Origin: Nevskia ramosa DSM 11499
GTDB taxonomy: Bacteria > Pseudomonadota > Gammaproteobacteria > Nevskiales > Nevskiaceae
Assembly: GCF_000420645.1 (NCBI RefSeq)
Contig: NZ_ATVI01000008.1
Coordinates: 1-64,000, forward strand
Reading direction: 5' to 3'
DNA: 64,000 nt
In this document: positions 19,816-27,131 of the stretch, in pieces
How the letters are laid out: the number at the start of each line of letters is the position of its first letter
Numbering within the stretch: position 1 is the first letter of the stretch
Made by a program: the position numbers and the translations under genes
Notes under the pieces: generated by a model
Databases searched by the model: none
The model's input: only the letters and a program-made list of their open reading frames with translations
What the model was told of the DNA's origin: nothing

Positions 19816-20553
19816 ATGGACGCAGCAACACCCGGTATCGGCTTCGGCCATTTTCTCGCTCAGGCCGATGGCGTGGCGAAATTCATTCTGGTGCTGATGG
19901 CCGTGGCCTCGGCGGCGAGCTGGTATCTGATCGTCACCAAGCTGGTCAGCTATGCGCGCGCCAAGCGGCGCAGCTCGGCATTTCTCGATTTCTTCTGGAA
20001 CGCGCCGTCGCTGGACGTGGTCGCCGCGCAGATCGAGCAGAAGCATCCGGACGAGCCGTTCTCGCATCTGGTCTATCACGCGATCGTCGCCAGCCGGCAT
20101 CACGAGCGTCATGGCATCAATCGCCTGAACGAAGCTGGCAGCAGCAGCGATTTCGTCACCCGCACCCTGCGCAAGACCATCGATGAAGAAACCGCGAGTC
20201 TGGAATCGGGCCTCACGGTGCTCGCCTCGGTCGGTTCCACCGCGCCGTTCGTGGGCCTGCTCGGCACGGTCTGGGGCATCTACCACGCGCTGGTCGCGAT
20301 CGGCGTGTCCGGTGCCGGCACCCTGGACAAGGTGGCGGGCCCGGTCGGCGAAGCGCTGATCATGACCGCCATCGGTCTGGCGGTCGCGATTCCGGCGGTG
20401 CTCGGCTACAACCTGATCGTCCGCGCCAATCGCCTGACTCTGGCGCAGCTCGATGCCTTCGCGCACGATCTGTTCGCCTTCCTCGGCACCGGTGCCAAGA
20501 TCGACTCGGCCGGCGGCAACGTCACGCCGCTCAAGGTCAGCGGAGCGCGCTGA
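19816..20553 (+). CDS. exbB: ExbB/TolQ-family proton channel subunit
   Basis: A 245-residue inner-membrane protein of the MotA/TolQ/ExbB family. It has three predicted helices: about residues 20-42, and two in the conserved block VGSTAPFVGLLGTVWGIYHAL ... AIGLAVAIPAVLGYNLI, which carries the family signature (PFVGLLGTVWGI). With ExbD it forms the proton-driven stator energising TonB. It starts 81 bp after tonB; the one-base gap to exbD indicates tight coupling. Confidence 0.93.
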   Translation: MDAATPGIGFGHFLAQADGVAKFILVLMAVASAASWYLIVTKLVSYARAKRRSSAFLDFFWNAPSLDVVAAQIEQKHPDEPFSHLVYHAIVASRHHERHGINRLNEAGSSSDFVTRTLRKTIDEETASLESGLTVLASVGSTAPFVGLLGTVWGIYHALVAIGVSGAGTLDKVAGPVGEALIMTAIGLAVAIPAVLGYNLIVRANRLTLAQLDAFAHDLFAFLGTGAKIDSAGGNVTPLKVSGAR

Positions 20554-20554
20554 G

Positions 20555-21043
20555 ATGGCCTTCGGAAGCTTTGGCGGCGGCGCCCGCAACAGTGCGCCGA
20601 TGGCTGAGATCAACGTCATCCCGCTGGTCGACATCATGCTGGTGCTGCTGGTGATCTTCATCATCACTGCACCGCTGCTGACCCACGCGGTGAAGATCGA
20701 TCTGCCGAAGGCCGACAGCACCACCAACGTGCAGCAGGCCGACAACATCCAGTTCGCGATCGACGCCGACAGCCAGCGCTGGTGGAACGGCGAGAAGGTG
20801 GACGAGGCACAGACCATCGAACACCTGCGCGCGGCCGGCAGCCAGACGCCATCGCCGGAACTGCATCTGCGGGTCGATCGCAATGCCCGCTACGAGATCA
20901 TCGCCACGGTGATGAGCGAAGCGGCGAAGGCCGGCGTCACCAAGGTCGGCTTCGTCACCGATCCCAGCGGCGCGCCGCTGGCCAGCGTGATGCCGGTTTC
21001 CAGTGCGGCCGAGAAGCCGGCCACGCCGCCCAACAAGCCGTGA
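20555..21043 (+). CDS. exbD: ExbD/TolR-family subunit
   Basis: A 162-residue protein starting at the ATG at 20555 (MAFGSFGGG), one base after the exbB stop; a longer upstream frame exists but only shadows exbB. A single helix at about residues 20-42 contains the essential Asp in NVIPLVDIMLVLLVIF, the usual proton-translocating residue of ExbD. The periplasmic part (about 45-150) ends in a Pro-rich tail. The stop overlaps the GTG start of the PepSY gene (GTGA, 21040-21043). Confidence 0.92.
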   Translation: MAFGSFGGGARNSAPMAEINVIPLVDIMLVLLVIFIITAPLLTHAVKIDLPKADSTTNVQQADNIQFAIDADSQRWWNGEKVDEAQTIEHLRAAGSQTPSPELHLRVDRNARYEIIATVMSEAAKAGVTKVGFVTDPSGAPLASVMPVSSAAEKPATPPNKP

Positions 21044-21714
21044 ACGCTGCCAGCACCCGATCGACGCCGGCCATTGATCCGCGCGCCAAGCAGAAGCGCC
21101 GCGCGTGGTGGCTGAAGCAGCTGCACACCTGGCACTGGATCAGTGCCGCGATCAGCCTGATCGGCATGCTGCTGTTCTCGGTCACCGGCATCACGCTCAA
21201 TCACGCGGCAGACATCCCGACCAAGCCGGTCGTGGCGCGCAGCCAGGCTGCGCTGCCGGAGTCCTTGCTCGATGAGTTGCGCGTGGTCGCCAAGCAGGCG
21301 GTGGACGACGGCGCGACGCCGGCGATGCCGGAAGCTGCCGCCGACTGGCTGGTGAAGGCGCTCGATATCCACGTCGCCGGCCACGCCGTCGAATGGTCGG
21401 CCGAAGAGGTCTACGTCTCGCTGCCGCGGCCGGGCGGTGACGCCTGGATCAACGTCGATCTGGCCACCGGCGAAGTCGAACGGGAAACCACCGATCGCGG
21501 CGTCATCAGCTATCTCAACGATCTGCACAAGGGCCGTCACACCGGCTTCGCGTGGAGCGTGTTTCTCGATGCTTTCGCCGTCGCCTGCCTGCTGTTTTCG
21601 CTGACCGGCCTGTGGCTGCTGCACCTGCATTCCAAGGGCCGCAAGCTCACCTGGCCGCTGGTCGGCTTCGGAATGCTGGTGCCGGTCGTCGTCGCACTGA
21701 TCTTCATTCACTGA
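21040..21714 (+). CDS. PepSY-type membrane protein (putative ferrisiderophore reductase component)
   Basis: A 224-residue inner-membrane protein of the short PepSY-associated TM family. Helix 1 (about residues 29-49) follows LHTWHW; a periplasmic loop carries a PepSY-like segment (WINVDLATGEVERET) and HKGRHTGF; two C-terminal helices span about 170-223 with HLHS between them. The histidines at helix ends could bind haem b, as proposed for longer PepSY reductases such as PiuB/FoxB. The start is the GTG overlapping the exbD stop. Encoded with DUF2271, DUF4198 and ApbE genes inside an iron operon, it is a likely electron donor to the flavinylated DUF2271 protein (inference). Confidence 0.82.
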   Translation: MNAASTRSTPAIDPRAKQKRRAWWLKQLHTWHWISAAISLIGMLLFSVTGITLNHAADIPTKPVVARSQAALPESLLDELRVVAKQAVDDGATPAMPEAAADWLVKALDIHVAGHAVEWSAEEVYVSLPRPGGDAWINVDLATGEVERETTDRGVISYLNDLHKGRHTGFAWSVFLDAFAVACLLFSLTGLWLLHLHSKGRKLTWPLVGFGMLVPVVVALIFIH

Positions 21715-21742
21715 TCGCCGAATGAACGCATCCCCATTCAAG

Positions 21743-21901
21743 CGTCATCCCCGCGCAGGCGGGGATCCAGTTCACCTGCTTCCAGCGGTGCGCGAGCATC
21801 AGAACTGGATTGTCGAGCGCATCCCTGTACTCGACCTGCTTGCGCAGGCTCGCGCTCCGATTCGCTCCCGGCGAATCGGTCCCGCCTGCGCGGGAATGAC
21901 G
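21743..21901. repeat. REP-like element with internal hairpins
   Basis: A 159-bp element fills the space between the PepSY and DUF2271 genes. Its ends are inverted copies (CGTCATCCCCGCGCAGG and its complement-like CCTGCGCGGGAATGACG). Relative to the copy at 43642-43730 it carries about 65 extra bases after AACTGGATT, and this insert itself folds into hairpins: GTCGAG/CTCGAC around CATCCCTG and GATTCGC/GCGAATC. It may act as a transcriptional or mRNA-stability element within the operon. Confidence 0.75.
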
Positions 21902-21938
21902 TCTTCCATTTGAAATCCACTCACGACTAGAGAAATCA

Positions 21939-22499
21939 GTGAACAAGAACCACCTCCTGCCGCTGCTCGCCGCGCTCGGTGCGCTGCCGGCCAGCGCCGC
22001 CCAGCTCGATGTCAGCGTGCAGATTCCGCAGCTCGATGTCGCCGAATATCACCGGCCGTATGTCGCCGTCTGGGTCGAGCGCGAGGATCGCAGCGTCGCT
22101 GCCAATCTGAGCGTCTGGTACCAGGTCAAGCGCGGAGGTCCGCCGCAGGCACAGCCGTTGGCACCTGGCGCCAAGCCGGCGAGCAGCGAATCCGGCACCA
22201 AGTGGCTGCCCGATCTGCGCCAGTGGTGGCGCCGCGGCGGCCGTGATCTGACGATGCCGAGCGACGGCCTGAGCAGCGCCACCAAGCCGGTCGGCACCTA
22301 CGAGCAGAGCTTTGGCGACAAGAGCCCGCTCGCCGCACTGCCGCCGGGCCGCTACAAGCTGGTCGTCGAAGCGGCACGCGAGGACGGCGGCCGTGAACTC
22401 GTCGACCTTGCCTTCGAGTGGCCGGCCAAGGCCGCGACCAGTGTCGATGCGCAAGGCAAATCAGAACTCGGCGCCATTCGCGTCGCCGTCAAACCATGA
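21939..22499 (+). CDS. DUF2271 periplasmic protein, probable FMN-carrying electron carrier
   Basis: A 186-residue exported protein with signal peptide residues 1-21 (cut after ASA), whose fold matches DUF2271. The key feature is DGLSSAT at residues 109-115 (nt 22263-22283), which fits the ApbE flavinylation consensus D-x-x-[S/T]-x-A-T; Thr115 would carry the FMN by a phosphoester bond. Such sites occur in periplasmic electron-transfer proteins encoded near apbE. It starts at a GTG (21939) and overlaps the next frame at 22496-22499. It is co-encoded with PepSY and ApbE genes. Confidence 0.82.
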   Translation: MNKNHLLPLLAALGALPASAAQLDVSVQIPQLDVAEYHRPYVAVWVEREDRSVAANLSVWYQVKRGGPPQAQPLAPGAKPASSESGTKWLPDLRQWWRRGGRDLTMPSDGLSSATKPVGTYEQSFGDKSPLAALPPGRYKLVVEAAREDGGRELVDLAFEWPAKAATSVDAQGKSELGAIRVAVKP

Positions 22500-22513
22500 A
22501 CCGGAAGTCCCTC

Positions 22514-23323
22514 ATGACCAAGCCCATGCCCAAGCTCGCGCTGTTGCTGCTCGCTGCCGCGCTGCCGTTCGCCGCACACGCCCACAAGGGCTGGCTGGCG
22601 CCGTCGAAGACCGTGCTCAACGTCGATCAGTGGATCACCGTCGATGCCGGCGTCTCCACCGACCCTTTCGTTCGCGATCACAACGCGATGAAGCTCGACA
22701 ACCTGGTGATCACCGCGCCGGACGGCAGCACAGTGCCTGCCGAGAACACCGCCAGCGGCAAGCTGCGTTCGACTTTCGATCTGCAGCTGAAGCAGGTTGG
22801 CACCTACCGCATCGCCATCCTCAACGAAGGCCTGAACGCCAGCTGGACCGAAGATGGCAAGCCGAAGCGCTGGCGCGGTACGGCCGACAAGTTCGCGGCC
22901 GAAGTGCCGGCCAAGGCGGAAGGCCTGAAGGTCAGCGAATCGCAGGGCCGTCTGGAAACTTTTGCCACTGCCGGCAAGCCGAACGACACCGCCCTGAAGC
23001 CGACCGGCAAGGGCCTGGAGCTGGTGCCGGTCAGCGGTATCGCCGATCTGTTCGTTGGCGAGGAAGCGACGTTCCGCTTCCTGCTCGACGGCAAGCCGGC
23101 GCCGAACCTCGAAGTGGAAGTGATCCGCGACGGTACCCGCTACCGCAATGCCATCGGCGAGAAGACCTTCAAGACCGATGCTGAAGGCCAGGTGAAACTG
23201 AGCTGGACCGAGCCCGGCCTGCACTACCTCAGCGCCAGCGTGCAGGACGCCAGGACCAGCGTGCCGCAGGCCAAGGAACGTCGCGCCAGCTACACCGCGA
23301 CCGTGGAAGTGCTGTCGCCGTAA
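22514..23323 (+). CDS. DUF4198 periplasmic protein
   Basis: About 270 residues with a clear signal peptide (MTKPMPKLALLLLAAA..., cut after AHA) leading directly to HKGWLAPSKTVLN, the typical start of DUF4198 proteins. These are exported, mostly beta-stranded proteins often found in metal-related loci. Two starts are possible: ATG 22496 (ATGA overlap with the DUF2271 stop, no SD) or ATG 22514 (GGAAG six bases upstream); the second is preferred. The conserved His next to the cleavage site could bind a metal. Its role in the PepSY-DUF2271-ApbE module is unknown. Confidence 0.8.
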   Translation: MTKPMPKLALLLLAAALPFAAHAHKGWLAPSKTVLNVDQWITVDAGVSTDPFVRDHNAMKLDNLVITAPDGSTVPAENTASGKLRSTFDLQLKQVGTYRIAILNEGLNASWTEDGKPKRWRGTADKFAAEVPAKAEGLKVSESQGRLETFATAGKPNDTALKPTGKGLELVPVSGIADLFVGEEATFRFLLDGKPAPNLEVEVIRDGTRYRNAIGEKTFKTDAEGQVKLSWTEPGLHYLSASVQDARTSVPQAKERRASYTATVEVLSP

Positions 23324-23345
23324 TGCGCCAGGGATCGGCGCTCTG

Positions 23346-24392
23346 ATGGACGATGGCGCGCCGCCCGCGGATCGGCCGGTCGAACTGCTGATTCCGGCGC
23401 AGTTCAGCGCCGCCACCCACGCCGGGCCGGATCGCTCGGCCCAGGTGGTGGCGCTGTCCGGCATCACGATGGGCACCACCTGGTCGGTCCGCTGCGCGAT
23501 GCGCGCCGCGGATCGGCAGGACGCGGTCAAGGTCGGCATCGAAGCGGTGCTGGCCGATCTCGTTGCCCAGCTCAGTCACTGGGAGCCTTCGTCGGCGCTG
23601 TGTCGCTACAACGCGGCACCGGCCGGCAGCTGGCAGCAACTGCCGGGCGATTTCGCCGAAGTGCTCGACGCTGCGCTGCGCATCGCCACAGCCACGGACG
23701 GCGCGCTTGATCCCACCGCCGGCCCGCTCGTCGATCTCTGGGGCTTCGGCCCGCCGGGGCCGCGTGCGCAGCCGCCATCGAAGGCCGAAATCGAAGCTGC
23801 GCGCAGTCGCATCGGCTGGCAGAAGCTGCGCCGTGATCGCGATCGTCTGCAGCAGCCGGGCGGCATCGCACTGGATTTCTCGGCGATCGCCAAAGGTCAT
23901 GCGGTGGATTGCGTGGCGCTCTGGCTGCACAGCGCCGGCCTGCCGCATCACCTGGTCGAGATCGGCGGTGAACTCCGGGGTCAGGGGGTCAAGCCCGATG
24001 GCTCGCCGTGGTGGGTCGATATCGATGGCCGTGCAGCGATGGAGGCACTCGCCCGCATCGCGCTCGACGGCCTCAGCGTCGCCACCTCAGGCGATGCCTA
24101 TCGACACTTCGAGCATGGTGACCAGCGTTACGCGCATACGCTCGATCCGCGCAGCGGCGCACCACTCGCCGATGCGCCGACGGCGGTCACCGTCATCCAT
24201 CCGTTGTGCCGAGAAGCCGATGGCTGGTCGACGGCACTGAGCGTGCTCGGGCCCGATGCCGGGCTGCGGTTGGCTGATCAGCTGGGGCTGGCGGTGCGCT
24301 ATGTGCTGCATGACGGGTTGCGTGATGAGGAACGCAGCCACATTCGATGCAGCCGCGCCTGGTCGGTGCTCGCCAATCAGGAAAACCCGTAG
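23346..24392 (+). CDS. apbE: FAD:protein FMN transferase
   Basis: A 348-residue ApbE-family enzyme that transfers FMN from FAD to Thr/Ser in target proteins. Landmarks: GITMGTTWSV, LVAQLSHWEPSSALCRYN, the DFSAIAKGHAVD metal/flavin-site motif, EIGGELRGQG, and SGDAYRHFEHGDQRYAHTLDPRSGAP. Unlike most bacterial ApbE proteins it has no visible signal peptide or lipobox, although its presumed target (DUF2271) is exported. It ends the operon; the convergent astA stop is only 7 bp away. Confidence 0.93.
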   Translation: MDDGAPPADRPVELLIPAQFSAATHAGPDRSAQVVALSGITMGTTWSVRCAMRAADRQDAVKVGIEAVLADLVAQLSHWEPSSALCRYNAAPAGSWQQLPGDFAEVLDAALRIATATDGALDPTAGPLVDLWGFGPPGPRAQPPSKAEIEAARSRIGWQKLRRDRDRLQQPGGIALDFSAIAKGHAVDCVALWLHSAGLPHHLVEIGGELRGQGVKPDGSPWWVDIDGRAAMEALARIALDGLSVATSGDAYRHFEHGDQRYAHTLDPRSGAPLADAPTAVTVIHPLCREADGWSTALSVLGPDAGLRLADQLGLAVRYVLHDGLRDEERSHIRCSRAWSVLANQENP

Positions 24393-24399
24393 TGCTCGC

Positions 24400-25413
24400 T
24401 CAAGCCAGCGAGCTGAACCGCACCTCGTCGCCGCTATCGACATCGAGCGCTTTGGCCAGCTCCGGTGGCAGGGTGATGTGGCCGTTCTTGATCGCGATCT
24501 CGGCGTAGGCGCAGCGGAAGGCGTCGAGCTGGGTGTTGGCGATCAGGCAGGGCGCGCCCTGCAGCGGCTTGCCGATGAACACGGTCACCACCTGGGCGCG
24601 GCGGATCGTGCGGATCTCGTCGAGCGGCGCTTCGACACTTGGTCCGCCATCGAAAATGTCGATGTAGCCCTGATAGCGGAAGCCTTCCTGTTCGAGCAGA
24701 TGCAGCGCCGGCTCGGTCTGCGCATGCACCTTGCCCATCACCGCCTGCGCGGCTTTCGGCAGCAGCACCGCGTAGATCGGGTGGGGCGGCATCAGCTCGG
24801 CGATGAAGGCCTTGTTGCCGGTGCCGACGATGTGCTCGGCGCGGTCGTAGTCGACGGTGAAGAAGTGCCGGCCCAGGCCTTCCCAGAACGGCGAATGGCC
24901 GTTCTCGTCGGAGACGCCGCGCATCTCGGCGATCACTTTCTTCGCGAAGCGATCCGGGAAATTGGCCATGAACAGGAAGCGGCATTTCGACAGCAGCTTG
25001 CCGGCGCCTTCGCCGCGGAAGCCGGGTTTCAGATACAGCGAGCAGAGCACACTGGTGCCGACCAGATCGTTCGACAGGTACAGGGTCGGCACCCGGTTGT
25101 AGATGCCGAGTTCGCGCGAGGCGTGGATCGTGGTACCCACCCGGTAGCTGTAGAACGCTTCATCGAGTCCGCAGGAGGCTTCGATCGCGCAGCAGGCACC
25201 GATCTCGCCGGTGTCGGTTTCCTCCATCACGAACAGATAGCGCTGCTGGCCGGGTTCATCGACATCGGCCGCGAACGAAGCTTCGGATAGCGCGATCTTC
25301 GCGGCCAGATACTCCGGCACCGGCGGCAGCGAGGTGAAGCCGGCGCCAGCGGTTTCGGCCATCTCGACCAGGGCGGACAGATCGGCAGCGCGAATCGGGC
25401 GGATCAATTTCAT
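24400..25413 (-). CDS. astA: Arginine N-succinyltransferase
   Basis: First AST enzyme: succinyl-CoA + L-arginine to N2-succinylarginine. At 337 residues it matches the family (about 340) and shows the motifs IRPIRAADLSALVEMA, GAGFTSLPP, LYLKPGFRGEGAGKLLS (acetyltransferase-like CoA site), MRGVSDENGHSPFWEGLGRHFF and YQGYIDIFDGGP. Cytoplasmic. Ten bases separate it from the upstream CsaA-like gene, which overlaps the M20 gene, so the three form one minus-strand operon. Confidence 0.95.
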   Translation of the reverse strand: MKLIRPIRAADLSALVEMAETAGAGFTSLPPVPEYLAAKIALSEASFAADVDEPGQQRYLFVMEETDTGEIGACCAIEASCGLDEAFYSYRVGTTIHASRELGIYNRVPTLYLSNDLVGTSVLCSLYLKPGFRGEGAGKLLSKCRFLFMANFPDRFAKKVIAEMRGVSDENGHSPFWEGLGRHFFTVDYDRAEHIVGTGNKAFIAELMPPHPIYAVLLPKAAQAVMGKVHAQTEPALHLLEQEGFRYQGYIDIFDGGPSVEAPLDEIRTIRRAQVVTVFIGKPLQGAPCLIANTQLDAFRCAYAEIAIKNGHITLPPELAKALDVDSGDEVRFSSLA

Positions 25414-25423
25414 TGGGCTCGTT

Positions 25424-25774
25424 TCAATAGACGCGAAGGCCGTTTTCGACCACTTGATCGACGCTCAGCGTCACCAGCCCGGTCGGCGAATCGACGGCAA
25501 GCACCAGGCATTCGCTGACGACGGCGGCGACCTTGCGCGGCGGGAAATTGATGACGGCGATCACCTGCTTGCCGATCAGATCGGCAGGCGTGTAGCGCTC
25601 GGTGATCTGGGCGCTGCTGGTCTTGATGCCGAGCGCGCCGAAATCCAAGGTCAGCTGGTAGGCCGGCTTGCGCGCCCTGGCGTTCGGCTCGCAAGCCAGC
25701 ACCGTGGCAACGCGCAGATCACAGGCGAAGAAGGTGTCGATGTCGGTCGGTGCAGCCGGGGTCTGGTCGATCAT
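25424..25774 (-). CDS. CsaA-like tRNA-binding-domain protein
   Basis: A 116-residue single-domain protein of the EMAP/tRNA-binding OB fold: FFACDLRVATVLACEPNARA, then LTLDFGALGIKTSSAQI and VIAVINFPPRKVA, the pattern of CsaA. CsaA proteins are homodimers reported to bind tRNA and to have chaperone-like activity. Start at ATG 25774 with an ATGA overlap to the M20 hydrolase stop; a longer upstream frame is only a shadow. It lies between an M20 hydrolase and astA; a functional link to arginine catabolism is not known. Confidence 0.88.
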   Translation of the reverse strand: MIDQTPAAPTDIDTFFACDLRVATVLACEPNARARKPAYQLTLDFGALGIKTSSAQITERYTPADLIGKQVIAVINFPPRKVAAVVSECLVLAVDSPTGLVTLSVDQVVENGLRVY

Positions 25775-27015
25775 GGTCGTGGTGTCGACAGCGGCCAGTG
25801 AAGTTCGCCGCTGGCGAGCTTCAGCAGCAGGCTGGCGCTGAGCCGCGCGCGTTCGGCGAGGCTGGACCAGCGCATCCATTCGCGATCCGAATGGATATCG
25901 CCACCGACCACGCCGAGGTTGTCGACATTGGCCAGCCCGGCGGCGGCGAGGTTGTTGCCGTCGCAGCAACCGCCGGTCGGGCGGAATTGCAGCTCCAGGC
26001 CGAGGTCGCGGCCGCAGTCGCCGAGCAAGGCCTGCAGCTGCGCGGTGCCGGCGGAGATCACTTTCGGTGGCCGGGTGAAGCCGCCGTGGCGTTCGACCTT
26101 GAAGCCATTGCGATCGTTGGCGCGGGTCAGCAATAGATCGAGCTGATCATCGAGCCAGCATTCGTCGGACGGCTGCGAGGTGCGCACATTGAACTTCAGC
26201 ACCGCGCGGTCCGGCACGATGTTCAGCGCGCCGCCGCCGTGGGTGTAGCCCAGATTCAGGGTCAAGCCATCGCGCTGGCCGTTCAGGCGATGCAGTTGCA
26301 GCGCCAGCTCGGCGGCGATTGCAATGGCGTTGCGGCCATCTTCGGGATTGCGCCCGGCGTGCGCGGCGCGGCCTTCGATGACCAGATCGAAATTGCCGCT
26401 GCCCTTGCGCTCGGAAGCCAGGCCGCCGTCGGCATAAGCCGGCTCGTAAATCAGGCCGAAGTGATGGCGACTGGCGGCTTCGAGCAGCAGTGGTGCCGAA
26501 CCCTGGCTGCCGATCTCCTCGTCCGGATTGAGCAGCACTTCCCAGCCGATGCGTTCGCGCTGCGAGCTGCGCTCGAGCGCCGTGAGCGCCAGCAACATGG
26601 TCAGCAGCCCGCCTTTCAGATCGGCGACGCCGGGGCCGTTGAGCGTGTCGGCATCGAGCCAGCGCGCCTGCTGGAACGGGTGCGCCGCGCCGAACACGGT
26701 ATCGAGATGGCCGCAGAGAAAGACCTGCAGCGGCGCCTCCGGCCGTAGCCGCAAGCGGCGGGCATGGCCGATCGGCCGGCTGCTGCGCTCGCCGCGATCA
26801 CCCGTTGCGATGTACTGCGGCAGCGCGATGGTTTCAGCGCTGGCACCGAGCGGCGCGAACAGCGTCAGCAGGCTGGCGCCGACCGCATCGACGCCGTCGA
26901 CATTGAAGCTGCCGGAGTTCTGGTTCGACAGCCGCAGCAGCGTGTCGCGCAGCGCATCGGCCTCGCCCGTTATCGAGGCCAGGATCGCGTCATTGCTTGC
27001 CGGGTTCGCGTGCAT
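25771..27015 (-). CDS. M20-family metallohydrolase (carboxypeptidase G2/deacylase type)
   Basis: A 414-residue cytoplasmic zinc hydrolase. Metal and catalytic motifs are visible: CGHLDTVFG (His ligand and Asp), GPGVADLKGG (bridging Asp), NPDEEIGSQGS (Glu-Glu, general base and ligand), and a distal VVGGDIHSDREW. The dimerisation domain carries RAAHAGRNPEDGRNA. Start placed at ATG 27015, since the upstream extension (27016-27111) encodes an Arg-rich shadow. It is the first gene of an operon with csaA-like and astA genes. Given the missing astE, it could act on N-succinylglutamate or another acyl-amino acid (inference). Confidence 0.86.
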   Translation of the reverse strand: MHANPASNDAILASITGEADALRDTLLRLSNQNSGSFNVDGVDAVGASLLTLFAPLGASAETIALPQYIATGDRGERSSRPIGHARRLRLRPEAPLQVFLCGHLDTVFGAAHPFQQARWLDADTLNGPGVADLKGGLLTMLLALTALERSSQRERIGWEVLLNPDEEIGSQGSAPLLLEAASRHHFGLIYEPAYADGGLASERKGSGNFDLVIEGRAAHAGRNPEDGRNAIAIAAELALQLHRLNGQRDGLTLNLGYTHGGGALNIVPDRAVLKFNVRTSQPSDECWLDDQLDLLLTRANDRNGFKVERHGGFTRPPKVISAGTAQLQALLGDCGRDLGLELQFRPTGGCCDGNNLAAAGLANVDNLGVVGGDIHSDREWMRWSSLAERARLSASLLLKLASGELHWPLSTPRP

Positions 27016-27131
27016 GAGCCCGAGTGTACCGGCCCGAGAACTGTCAAATGCCTGTCGCCTGCTCGTCACGTCGCGGCGGCAGGCTCCGGTCACTAGCGAT
27101 TCGACATTCAAAAAACAGACTTGGGGGCGTT

